Part shown: positions 1 through 12,700 of the stretch, one piece after another
Layout: each line of letters starts with the position of its first letter
How positions within the stretch are numbered: the first letter of the stretch is position 1
Assembly: GCA_012861695.1 (NCBI GenBank)
Contig: JAAOOA010000399.1
Coordinates: 11,276,731 to 11,340,730 of the forward strand
Length of the DNA: 64,000 nucleotides
Direction: 5' to 3'
Source of the DNA: Trematomus loennbergii
Lineage: Eukaryota; Chordata; Actinopteri; Perciformes; Nototheniidae
Position numbers and translations under genes: made by a program
The notes under the pieces: generated by a model
The model's input: the letters and a program-made list of their open reading frames with translations, nothing else
The model's database searches: none
What the model was told of the DNA's origin: nothing

Positions 1-197
1 TCAAGTCACGCTTCAATGACTTCTGCAGCTATCAGGGTTTGATATGGCAATTACTCTGTATGTATGTGTGCGTGTGTGGGGTGTGTGCGCATTGTTGGTG
101 TTTTTTTTACGAGTCTGCTTCTAATTATGACTATTGCGCTTGATAACTATTGCGATAAGTGAATTCCCTCAGAGCTTGTGGGTAATGAGTATCTTGC

Positions 198-221
198 TGT
201 GTGTGTGTGTGTGTGTGTGTG
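198..221. repeat. (TG)n microsatellite
   Basis: Pure TG tract. Confidence 0.9.
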
Positions 222-584
222 CATTCATCTATACATTCATCAGTGTATGGACAGTGCAAGTAAAGAAAAACATTGTGTGTGTTTTCAAGGACTGTCTGAT
301 CTCCAGGGTATTTAAAACATGTTCCTATTAGTGTGCAAAGATGAGAGGATATAGACGGCTTAATTTGCAGCATCAGGGATCCACAATCTGCTTCTCTTTG
401 TTTCACACCAGGCCTCGTAAAGAAACGTAATTGCAGTGTTATGGGCTATTTTTAGCTGCCAGATCTCTAGTAAGTGGGTGGTCTGATTTTTGATTTGTGT
501 GTCTGTCCTGATCAATGTTATGGATCCCATCTTTTGTACACGCAGCTGGCTGGAATTTGCATCCAGCTGAGCCATGGTGTGATC

Positions 585-620
585 GTGTGTGTGTGTGTGC
601 GCGTGTGTATGTATGTATGT
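585..620. repeat. (GT)n / (GTAT)n microsatellite
   Basis: GT tract passing into GTAT repeats. Confidence 0.8.
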
Positions 621-1189
621 TTGTGAATTGATTATTTATAGTTGTTCCATTTATTCCCTCTGTGGATCACTGACAGGCTGTGGTAGTTGTGTTTGTGTCT
701 CTTTGTTGTGTGTTTGTCTATCCTTTTCGGAAGCAGCTTGTCAAGACCTTGCTGTATTCAAACACACTTGTCCTCGGGGCCCGCGTGTAGAGCCTTCAAT
801 CTAGACACATATTGTATATATCTTTTTTATTATAGAATATTTAGTGCAGCAGCCACTGATACATTTTTGTGTGTTCTTTCTTTAATGCTTTTAAATCAAT
901 TAATCGTTTATAGTATGGAATGTCAAATAGAAAACAGTAAGAAAATGCCCATCTCAATTTGCAAGACCCCTAAATGATGTCTTAAGATTTGTTGTTTGGT
1001 CTACCCTACAATGTGAAAAGATAAATATTACATTTACAATTGTATAAAACAGGGTAAAGCTAAATGTTTTCACACTTGTCAAACTGGAACCTACAAATGT
1101 TTGTCATAAATGGACTCTGGGTATATATAAACAAAACTTGTCTCATGGTTCTTGGCGTCAGTGAGGTCAACTGAGGGCAGAAAGCAGCG

Positions 1190-1945
1190 TCTGGCATAGT
1201 CTGAGTTCAGCCTACTATCACCTAAAGAACATATCTAGGATTAAAAGACTAATGTCACAGCAGGATTTGGAAAAACTTGTCCATGCTTTTATCTTCAGTA
1301 GACTCGACTACTGCAATGGTGTCTTTACAGGTCTCACTAAAAAATCTATTAGAAAGCTCAGCTAATTCAGAACGCTGCTGCTCGAGTCCTCACTAACACT
1401 AAGAAAGTGGATCCCATCACTCCTGTTCTGAAGTCTTTACACTGGCTTCCTGTGTGTCAAAGAATAGATTTCAAAATACTGCTGCTGGTTTATAAAGCAC
1501 TGAATGGTTTAGGCCCTAAATACATTTCTGACCTGCTGCTAAATTATGAACCATCCAGATCTCTCAGGTCTTCAGGGACTGGTCAGCTTTCTGTCCCCAG
1601 AGTCAGAACTAAACATGGAGAAGCAGCATTCAGTTATTATGCTCCAAATATCTGGAACAAACTCCCAGAAACCTGCAGGTCCACTACAACTCTTACTACT
1701 TTTAAATCCAGGCTGAAGACTTTTATTTTTGCCGCTGCTTTTAATTGAACTATTCACATCTTAAACTGCACTGTAACTTTTATCCATGTATTTTTTTCTT
1801 TTAATGTTTATTTTATTATCTTTTCTTTTTAATGACTGATTTTAAATGCCATTTTCTTAATGTCTTCCATTTTTGTAAAGCACTTTGAATTGCCTTGTGT
1901 TGAAATGTGCTATATAAATAAACTTGCCTTGCCTTGCCTTGAGTT
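1190..1945 (+). mobile_element. L2-like non-LTR retrotransposon, 5'-truncated 3' end
   Basis: Encodes the C-terminal end of a LINE reverse transcriptase: AYYHLKNISRIKRLMSQQDL, FIFSRLDYCNGVFTGL, then LKSLHWLPVCQRIDFKILLL, NGLGPKYISDLL, and APNIWNKLPETC…FKSRLKTF. The SRLDYCN, HWLPV…RIDFK and LWN.LP-type motifs are typical of L2/CR1 elements. One C is missing near 1361 (AAGCTC-AGCTA), separating two frames. The 3' UTR ends with GTAAAGCACTTTGAATTGCC… TATATAAATAAA and a (TTGCC)n tail at 1923-1941, typical of fish L2 copies. Confidence 0.88.
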
Positions 1946-2729
1946 GGACCAAGATTTTGTAAGAACGAGGGAGAGGTCGCACAAACCGGGTTGCAGTGAT
2001 TGGCTTTGAGCAGCCATCAATCACAACTGTATTTCATTTCCATAAGGTACACTAGGTACACTACAATAGAGCAAGACTACAGAAGGAAGAGCTCCGTTGC
2101 AAGTATTTGGAAGGGCGAAAGTCACAAAAGTCTGTATGCTTCATCCTCTAAGGACCAATATCGTGTGAACAAAATGTAGTTGCAATTTTATCCTAAGAGC
2201 TTAAATCAAACACACAAAAAACGCCAGGGATCAAAGTGTCTGTACAGTGTCAGAGTTCAACAGCAGAGACTGATTCTCCTGAGGCAGCAAACCCAGCAAG
2301 TGTGTGGTCAATGCAAGACAAAGTAAAGAAGAAACAAAAATGGTATGACTGTCCATAGGCCAACTCAAAATCCAGTATGACTGGGATGTTTATCTATACT
2401 GTAAGTGATGGTGAAAAATGAATCATCTCAATGAGGGATGGGCTGACAATTGCAAAAATGTTTCTGAAAAAGATTCTGGTAAAACAATGTGATACTTAAC
2501 ATGTCTTGCCTCTATTTAAACAATAACAAAGCCATACTGTATTTATTTATCTTTCTTTCTTTCTTTTTTTCTTCTATTTTAAATGTCAGCTGTCAAGTGT
2601 AACACCTGACACTCCTGACCTATAAATATAGCACGCAAGAGACTGACAAAATTGAGTGTAAACAGAGAGAAAAGGCGAGAAGAATGACCTCAACCCTTTT
2701 TACTATACAGCTGCAGCTCAGACAAAAAC

Positions 2730-2755
2730 GCACGTACACGCACGCGCACGCACAT

Positions 2756-2812
<57 letters not shown>
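2730..2812. repeat. (CA)n microsatellite with CG-containing 5' part
   Basis: CACG-type units pass into a pure CA tract from 2756. Confidence 0.92.
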
Positions 2813-2816
<4 letters not shown>

Positions 2817-5112
2817 GGTCTATAGTACACAGCCAATGCACTCCTCCTGCTCTTGCCATATCCACTTTATGTTAATAATTGGCTTAAACAGCGCTCCTGT
2901 GGGATCTGTGGTTTTGATACATTAACCCCTGTGTCAAGGTCATCTCCAGTAATAAAAGGGACTCATCTGTCTGCAAGCTGCTTTCTATCTCGCACTGTCT
3001 ATTATAAATTGGTCGGGGTTAGCATGCTGCTGCTGAATTGGCCTATTCTAATGTCTTTAATTCCTTCCTGGAAGAACTTAGTCAAAGATGCCTCAAGGCC
3101 TGAAAGAGAACCAAAAAATGCTGTTGTCAGCTCTGTGTGTACGCGCGCGTGTGTTTGTGCAACCCCATAACGACGTGTGGTGAAAGGATTATTGTCAGTG
3201 TTAGCGGTGGGTGTGGTTCTTAATGCATGCTTGAGAGGAAGCATGTGTGGACTGAAGATAGTACAGTAGGTTGTTTCGGAGTTGTGTGTGTACTGTATTT
3301 ACTTCTTGAGTTACTGTGTAGTCTTTGTGATGTGCCCACTATCCCTGCAGCAGCTGGATGTGTTTGGGGATTTCTCTTGTGTTTTTATGACTCTATACAG
3401 TGTGTGTGTCTTTGTTGCAGCGTCCCATAGGGAGGCTGTGGTGCGGTCTCAGAGTGTGCGGGGGAGTTGATTTGCATCCCCTGAAGATTAAACTGGGGGG
3501 GGGTTTAGCATGTGTAGAGGTGGACCCAGTGTGCAATACTGCTGGCTCGCGGCTTTTTTCCACAGCTTAAAGTGATTACCCCCCCACTGTGCATTGTACC
3601 TCTAAAAGCCCAAGATTAACAGTGTAGCCATGGGACAGATCTTCTGTTTTATGTACATTGCGTATACTCTTAAGTTCCCTCTACAATTTTCTCACTATGA
3701 ATCAGCACTGCGGCACAAGCAAGTAAAAAGCGCCAGCCCTTTAACAGCTACATCTCATCTAATCAGCAGTTGTGCCTGCGAGGCTTTCCGTCGTTCTGCT
3801 TGTAATGAGTTGAGTTAGAAAGATCCCACATTGAAATACTCAGCCCCCATTCAGTTCAAAGATGTTCAGAGACAGTGGCTTCTCTTCTTAGACTCATCTA
3901 ATCAGGGATTATTGTACAACTTGAATTTAAGGTGAAAGCAATTAACCGCAGTGAACTACCTGTCAGATGGAAAGCCCAGCAGAGTCCTGAGCAGCAGGAT
4001 TAACCTCCTATGGTGACTTGTCTGCCAAAGTTTGCCACATCATCTCCTGTGGTCATACTTTCACAAGTTTTTTTCTCAGAACTGTCCTTTTAATGCCTCA
4101 TTACTCATTTCCCACATGTTCCTTTTAAATGAACAGCACCAACACAAGTGCTGTTGTTAATGCGTGAGCTTTGTCCTCAGGGCTTCTGTTTCAGATTACT
4201 GTTTGGTTCCACACTGACGTTGTGTGAATGTCTTGTTTGACTGTTATGAATCACACCCAATAATTTGTTCCATTCTGCTCTACCAGTCAGTCAAATCGAT
4301 GGTTCATTTAAAAACTAGGTTGGATACATTTCCTCAATGCCTCTTCACACAGTCAGTGTCTGGAGAGCCTGAAGACTATACGTTTGAAAAAAGACATTTA
4401 TGGCGATGTAGAGTTAGAAAGAAGTAATCTCTTTAGTCTGCTCCTCATCTCTGCCTGAGGCTAGAGGCTTGAGGCTTTATTAGCAGCTACTAGCAATACC
4501 CACTAATCTGTACAGTTGCATTGTAGGTCATTCAGGCACTAGGTTTTGATGATTTATGGAGTATTAAATATAATATCTCTGGCCCGACTGCATTAATAAC
4601 TATGTTCATTGGAAATCAAACATGGTATAGAAGTATATACAGTATAGAATTGGTAGAAGGCTAAATTGTTGGAGTTCACTTTTATGAAACTGGTATAATT
4701 ACTTCAACAAAAATTGGATTTACATCAATCACAGTATATCCTAATAGCACAGTAGATCCATTGTGAAATAAAAGTTTAAAATGTCGATAAGGTCATTATC
4801 CTAAGGGCAGACGACTGTTTTAATATCTACTTTAATGAAGCATAAATTTCTTAAATAGATTATTATTTCACAGAACTGGCTGTCATGTGTATGTTTTCCA
4901 TTATCACTCTTGAAATATAGTTTTCTACTTGGAATGGTCGTAATGTCAAAGCAGAGCCTGTCTACCCAGTGAATCAGAATGTCATGCTTAATCTGCACAG
5001 TGCATAAAAACATGATAACACAATCAGTGACACCTATTTGACTAAATGTATGACGGTAAAGAACTGTGCCCCATTCATTGACGGTCTTTCTTCTTTTCCT
5101 ATCTCCTTTCAG

Positions 5113-5333
5113 GATTCGTCCTCAGATGGCAAAGGAGAAGATCGAGGGCTGCCATGTTTGCACGCTGGTCACGCCTGGAGAACCCCAAGTCCTCCTGGGT
5201 AAAGATAAGGCCTTCACCTACGACTTTGTGCTCGACATCGACTCAGAGCAACAGGAGATCTACCAGGCCTGTGTTTACAAGCTCATCGAGGGCTGCTTCG
5301 AGGGCTACAACCACTGTGTTCGCTTACGGGCAG
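5113..5333 (+). CDS. kif21b: kif21b exon 2: start of motor domain
   Basis: Begins after ctcctttcag with [14 protein letters not shown], where the preceding Arg codon is split across the intron, as in the mammalian gene (AVR|IRPQ). It ends just before the P-loop (…FAYGQ|). Two bases are missing between 5310 and 5313, at the codon expected between YN and TVFAYGQ. The last part is therefore readable only in another frame. Confidence 0.93.
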
Positions 5334-6709
5334 GTAAGACTCTGAGGCTTGGACTTTGATCTTAGGGATTTTTGTTGTAAATTGAGTTGCAAAGAAATAC
5401 ATTTTTGTGGTTATTTATTGTTATGAATTTAGGTTTAATAAGCAAGAAGTTAAAAAAATGGCATTTGAGCACAGTTCGTCTTAGTGGCCATTAGCCAGCT
5501 GGTGGGACACAAAGGGAAATATTTGCATGTATTGACATGCAAGGGTGGCCGGCCTGTCTCCCAAAACAAAGCACAGCAAAGCTCCAATTACAACACACAC
5601 AAAAGGAGTGGGACTTCAATATCTACAGCAATATTAATGCACTGAATCCCATATATATATATATATACAATCTTTATGCACTGTATACATTATTTTGCAA
5701 ACTGGCTAGACATCTATGTGTCTAACCCTTATTAATTGGCAATGCTCACCATTATAACCCCAGACTAATGTCCTAGGTAGAACTTGGTTGGTTAAATAAA
5801 AACACCTAAGCCCTAACCCTTACAGTTGGTTGAAGTTGAATTATTTGTCAATATAAACGGGTCAATTTAAATAAATGTAGCGTTCAAGGTGTCTGGAGTA
5901 CTTAATAAATGGGATCTCATTGGAGTTAATACATTGTGTTTCAGACGGGTTCGGGGAAGACCTACACCATGGGGACGGGCTTCGATGTGAGCCTGGGCCA
6001 GAAGGAGCAGGGCATCATCACGCGGGCCGTTCACCATCTGTTTGAGGGAATCAGGATCCGGAGGCAGCGCGCACAGGAGGCCGGCAGCCAGCCGCCGGAG
6101 TTTAAAGTCAGCGCCCAGTTCCTAGAGGTAGGCCACACACACCCACACTGTAAAACATACTTGCTTGGTCACACATGTTAACAGTATTGATGCCCTTGTT
6201 TGCAAATGTGCATACGATGGACATTGGTCCACATTAACTCTAACCAGATGGGACAAAACAGGGAGACGAGAGGATCAGACCCCCTCTTCTATAAACAGGA
6301 AGTGACAACCCAATGACAGATGGGCAGGACTGTCTGCCTGTGCTTTTGTTAGTCCTGATTAATGTTGGCCATTACCTCTGACATTATTCCTATCACTGTG
6401 GGCTGTAGGGGGGTTAAGAGCGGAGGATAAGAGCGAGGGAGGGATGCCTGTGTGGGAGTAATAAGATAATATGTCAAGTCATCATATCCTCCACAGGTTT
6501 CTGTCGGGCAAATGTTGTCTCGGTGGGAAACTGATTGTGTATTATTCCTTATACCCTTTCTGTTATAATAATTTAAATATACATTATCATTAGAACATCT
6601 ACCTTTCTCTTCCTTCTTTCCTTTTTACCTGTCTGTGCTCTCTGTTGATAGTGTGGTTTTTGCTAATCCTCAGGTCACAAGGTTATCTTTGATTGTAAAC
6701 AGGTGTGCA

Positions 6710-6755
<46 letters not shown>

Positions 6756-9700
6756 TGTTAAGCAGTGGGGGGGACAGCTGAGCTTTCAGCTGACCTCTGT
6801 GGCCCTTGCCCTCTTTGGTTTCTGAGAGGTCAATCTTTTGACCTGTGTGTAAATAAGAAACACAGCTGTGAGAAAAGGAGAGGCGATGAGGAGAATGTTG
6901 ACACTTTCTCATGAAATCATTATGTTTAATGGTTATGTTGTGATTAATCAGAACATTGCCATAGCCTTATTTGTGTATAAATGATATAATATTGTGTGTT
7001 GTGGCTTCTGTTTATTGCAGTTGTACAATGAAGAGGTGCTGGACCTGTTTGACGGAGGCAGAGATCCCGAAAGTCGGAACAGGAAGTCCGCCATTAAGAT
7101 CCATGAAGACGCCAGCGGCAGCATCTACACCTCCGGAGTCACGTCCAGACTGGTGCACACAGAGGAGGAGGTTAGTGTGTGTGTGTGTATTTGTGTGTGT
7201 GTGTATCCTCATAAATACAATCAGATATTATTTCACACATTTTAGGCTAAAGCTCAAACAGGTGCAGGCAAACATATTTGTTTTTATAAAATGGTAAACT
7301 TTAAGAGTTATGTATGTTCTGCTTCCCCAACATGTCTTCTTTCAGACCACTGGAAAGAAAATGACCAAAACACACTTAAATACCCTAGGACCAGGTGTTT
7401 ATTTCTCTAGCTTTATGGAAAAAATGCTGGGTGCTGCAATAAGCTTTCTGTGATCATAAATAACTGATTTGCACTGCATTGCAAAGAGTTAACTGTGAAG
7501 ATGTGAATAAATGCTCACTGTTTGAGGCAGATCGAGCTGCCAGAGATCTCTAGCACCCCGACATGAAGTCTGGCATGAACCAGCTGGTGGTCAGTCGTCA
7601 AAAACAAGAAACAGGTCGAGGATAATAAGGGAGGCCCAGCACTACCATGCTGCCTTTAGCCCCCATGAGGCTATGTTCTGTGAGCGATAGACCAGAGTAT
7701 TCGAGGGTTGCTTTCTTGAGAAGTTGAGAGATATAAAGTGTGAGTTATATTTACTGAAAAGGGGAACAGATCATCAGTGACAAGAAGGAGTATGTGATGG
7801 GGTCAAGAGGTCAGGATGAATGACTGTTAGCGGAGACGTGACAGAGAGGCTAACAGAGGTGGCAGGTAGAGATTGAGGAGGAAAGCTACAGCACTGTAAA
7901 CGCTGTCTTAGACAACAAACTTATGGTATTATTCAATTTATGCTGAAAAGGTGCCGGAGTAGATAGAAATATGTGTTGTTTAATTGTATCCATCAATTGT
8001 TGTTAAATGGATGCAGAAAGAACAGGATAATAATGCTTGATCTGTGAGAGTTCATCCTCATTAAATTCCCCAAAAGACAACTGAGAGACAAGCAGAGACA
8101 GATGGGCTCTCCTGTGCAGGGAAGAGAGAAAATGTCTCTACAGGGAGAGGGAGGAGATGGAGTGTGGAGGTGATGGAGTGTGGGAAAAAGACAGACAGGT
8201 TGAGTGTAAAAAGGAGGAGAGGAGCGCTAATTGAAGGGAAACATATTGATGGTGCAGCATTTTGAGTGGGTAGAAGTTGAAAGGTTCAAATAAAGAGTAA
8301 GAAAATTGAAGTGAACCTAACAAATAGTTTCCACCTCACTTAAATAAGCTTGGTGTAAAGTCAGAAATGAGCGAGTGATCAGTAATTGATATAGTCTCTT
8401 TCATCATAGATTTCTTTAGTTCAAAATAAAATTCCAAACCAAATGTCCTCCATATTTCTTTGCTGCTATAGCTGCTGCAGTGCCTGAAGCTCGGCGCTCT
8501 GTCCCGCACCACGGCCAGCACCAGATGAACGCCACAAGCTCTCGATCGCACGCCATCTTCACCATCTACCTCTGTCAGATGAGAGAGTGTCCGCCGGGTC
8601 TAACGGTGAGATACAGGGTTTTAGGGTAAAATGAAAAAATTAGCAAAACATTTATAAAAAACTATTAATTTAATATTACAGTAGCATTGAAGATGATAAA
8701 ATAAATGATATTTTTTGTGTAAAACGCCCTCACTCATGAACTCATTCTGAATGTTTTATGTCTGCTAGCAGAACGGAGGATCAGAGAACGGGGAGGTGAA
8801 CGACGTGGACTCCGGCCCCATCACTCAGCCCGAGTTTGAGACGCTGATGGCCAAATTCCACTTTGTGGACCTAGCCGGCTCTGAGAGGCTGAAACGCACA
8901 GGAGCAACGGGAGAGAGAGCCCGCGAGGGAATCTCTATTAACTGTGGACTGGTGAGACAGAAAATCCTATAAAATGTGTGTGTGTGTGTGTGTGTGTGTC
9001 AATTGTAGAACGTGTGATAGAACACAAAGAGTTTGACAAAGCTTAGGTCAGCTTCTTTTACTCCCTGACTGTACTCAGAGTACAGATGATGTTGTTTCTT
9101 TGTGATTCATACATTTCAGTATATATAATCATTTATGAAAACTAGTTTGTGATACATGTAAAGGATTTTGTTCTTGTTTGTGTTGTAGCTGGCCCTTGGA
9201 AAGTGATCAGTGCTTTAGGAGACCAGACTAAGAAGGGGGGACACGTCCCTTACCGAGACTCACAACTCACTCGTCTGCTGCAGGACTCACTCGGCGGCAA
9301 ACAGGTACACACACACACAAATATACTGTGTATACAGAATAATAGTTTAAAGTACAAATATATTGGAGAAAAATCCTCATCAAAAATCATATTTCAAATC
9401 ATATAATTCTGAAATATAAGTTTAGGTTTGTGCTTCTGTAATGAACTAAGCCATTGGTGCTCTGTAGTCAATGAATCGAAGTTGGTTGGAAATGAACGCG
9501 AGTTATTGACAGAGTTTTTCTGAAGCTGCTATTGAGTTGTGTATGCCTTAAGGGGCTTTTGTTGTATTTATTCTCACAAACAAGACATTCTTAACATTGC
9601 CATACTGTAAGTTGCCTTCTACATTTTTCTCCCATTACCAGTCGCACATTGATGATTGCCTGCGTCAGTCCGTCAGACCGGGACTTCATGGAGACACTGA

Positions 9701-12700
9701 ACACACTGAAATACGCCAACCGTGCTCGAAACATCAAGAACAAGGTGGTGGTGAACCAGGACAAGACCAGCCAGCAGATCAGCGCCCTGCGAGCAGAGAT
9801 CGCCCGGCTGCAGATGGAGCTGATGGAGTTCAAGGCGGTGAGAGATGGATGACGATAAGAAACGTTTATAAGACAGAAAACTTTGTGGGTGCGTTTGAAT
9901 AATACAAAAAAAAGAATAAATACAAGGAGTAGCTCAGAGAAAAAAGATAAAAGGGGCTGAATGACAGAGATGCTGAATGAAGAGTGGCAGGTTGAAGAAC
10001 ATGGCTGTCAGTGTGATGCAATGAGGCGGTAAGAGAGGGCTGACATGATGGATACAAATGTGAATAATAATTGAGCAGAAAAAGAAAAAAGACAGCATTA
10101 ATGGGAGTAAGTGAAGCTGGTATTGAAAGGCGAATAAGAAAAGCAGAGGCCATGTCTGCTGCAGCAGCTGTTTACTATCAAATGTAAGATATTTACTGGA
10201 ACACACACATTCATTTATACCTTTACTACAGAGAATATGATGAAGATGAACCTGTGCAACATCAGCTTTTTCCAAACTAATGCAGAGATAAATTGATCAT
10301 GTAGCTTATTGTGCCTGTGCTGACAAGCCCTGTCTAACATAGTTTACCTGATATAAACCAATATGCTGTGAGGAGACTGGAGAATGCTACTAGAAATTGT
10401 GACATGTAATAGGCCTGAAATTCAAAGAAAGTCTGCAAAATGTCACCGCTTTCTCATCAGCTTTGACCTCCGGGGCTAAAAGAAACAAACTAGGTTTTCA
10501 GTCTCTTATGCGATTAAGGGGGTTAATAGAAAGCCGTGAATGTGTGACTGCTGAGGGACTGCGAGCTGACCTCAGTGTGGTAATAAGGGATGAGAAGTGA
10601 CTGGAGTCTGGAAGTAATGGAGTGTTGGATGGTGGATGTAATGATGTCTGCGAGCTGTGACTGGAGTACGAAGTCCCTCTCTGTTCCAACGGGATTTTTT
10701 TCAGTGGTCATCATTCATTTATTAGAATCTGTTTAGTTTTTCAGGTCCTGTTGTGTTCTCCTTAAAGGTCTCCTATTATGCAAAATCCACTTTGTCACGT
10801 CTTTTATACATAAACATGTGTCCCCTCTGTGTAAAGAGATTCTGAAAGTTTCAGGAAAAAGGATTCGCTCACTTTTTGTCCTGATCCATTTATATAAAAA
10901 CCTGTCTGAAAATGAGCTGATCAGATTTTGGCCACTTTATGATGTCATAACGATTTTTTGGCTTGTGTAACGATTAGCCAATCACCAACCAAGGAAACCC
11001 CCCCCCCCCACCTTATCACCTGGATCTCCTCCTAGAGCACCATTGTGTTTTTTTTAACCAAATATCTCAGAGGGGCGTGGGGAGTGGCTCCTTATTTTCA
11101 TCTAAAGTAACAGACACAGAATCAGCACTTTTGAAACAGGGCTGAAACAGAGAGGTTTATGGGATGCTGCAATGCATGATCTGTTTGGTATTTCGAGCCA
11201 AACACTTCAGAGACATGTTTTGTATATATCTGAGACCTATAATATATTGATGAAAGACAGTATAATAGGGGACCTTTAAAATGGGTGTGGTTTTCGGTGT
11301 GATTGTTCTCCATGCTGACGGTTTTCTTTCTGTGCAGGGGAAGCGTGTGGCGGGGGAGGACGGCTCAGAGGGCTACAGCGACCTGTGTCAGGAGAACGCC
11401 ATGCTGCAGAGAGAGAGCGACACACTGCGCCTCAGGGTGAAGGCCATGCAGGAGACCATCGACCATCTCAACACCCGCGTCACACATCTGCTGACCAATG
11501 AGGTCAGCTCTCTGCTGACCAAGTCAGGTACGTGAGAAGGATGCCTGACTGCTTTGGATGATTTTACACCACATGTAAACCTTTTTCTTCTAAATTCAAC
11601 ATCTTCAATTTTGCTTTCCTTATGCTTTTGACTTTTAGGTGAGGGCACTGAGGAGATCGGGGCTCTGATCCACAAATACATCCGAGAGGTTGAAGAACTT
11701 AGGTAAGCTGCAAACTGAAAAATATTTTTAACCAGACTTATGAAGCTCTTGATTTTTAAAGAAATATTCAAATTTTTGGGGAAATATGCCTTCATACATC
11801 ATCCATCTTGCCACAACAAATGGAAGGAGTTCATGTTCAGTTGTATTTTCTGTATTGTAATTGTCTGTGTAGTGAATATATATATATATATATATAATAT
11901 AATTACTTCAGTTTGACTGTTTTCCCCCGTTCTTTAGAGAGAAATTCTGCATGACCAATTGTGTTTTCTCCCTCTCTCATCCTGCTCCGTCAGAACCAAG
12001 CTCCTTGAGAGCGAGGCCATGAACGAGTCGTTGCGACGGCACACGGCCCGACTCTCCACTCGCTCCCCGTTCACTTCCTCCACTCACAGCCCGGCCCCGG
12101 CCACCCACCTGGATCCTCCCCTGCTCCCTTGTCCATGGAGGCTGAGCTGACAGACGTGTTACGACGGGCCAAAATGGACATCGAGAAGTTGAAGAAGAAA
12201 GAGAGGAGGCAGAGGAGAACGAGGTGAGGGAGGCATTTAAGATATTAAGACATAATTCCTAAAAAAAAACGTTTTACAATTGAAACAAAGAAGACACAAA
12301 TAACAGATCAGGAAGCCTTCACAGACTTTCAGGAATCTCTTTTATCCTCATACATCCAAACACCACAGTTTAAAGTTTGAAAATGTAATTTATCATTAGT
12401 TCCTCTTAGCCCTTGTCAATGAACTTATGCATGGTTTAAAAGCCAAGCGGGTACTTTATTGTAGTCATACTCTCCTCATTGTTTTTCTCATCTAGCTTAA
12501 GAGCCACATCACAAGACGATTAGTGCTTTGGGAGGGCCAGCCTCTGAAAAGAATTGAGTTGCAGCCAGTGCTGAGTTGTACTGCTGGCTGGAAAAAAGTC
12601 TTAATTCAGTCGGCCAGTGGGTCATGAGAGAAGAGCACACAGCCTCACAGGCTAATTGAGGTTCAATGGAATAGAGAGGGAGGAGGACGGGAATTTAGAG

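Larger units (their letters stand above)
1..5112 (+). other. kif21b: probable kif21b intron 1 sequence
   Basis: No match to kif21b exon 1 (which would end …VAVR|gt) was found. The region contains TG-rich microsatellites, an L2-like LINE fragment and otherwise AT-rich sequence. No other gene was recognised. Confidence 0.55.

Noticed and set aside
1..5112. kif21b exon 1
   Set aside because: No sequence encoding a short leader ending VAVR before a GT donor was found; it must lie upstream of the window.
5805..5825. Telomere-like CCCTAACCCT sequence
   Set aside because: Only about two units; too short for an interstitial telomeric repeat.
11388..11795. 135-codon minus-strand open frame
   Set aside because: It is the shadow of kif21b exons 9 and 10 on the opposite strand.
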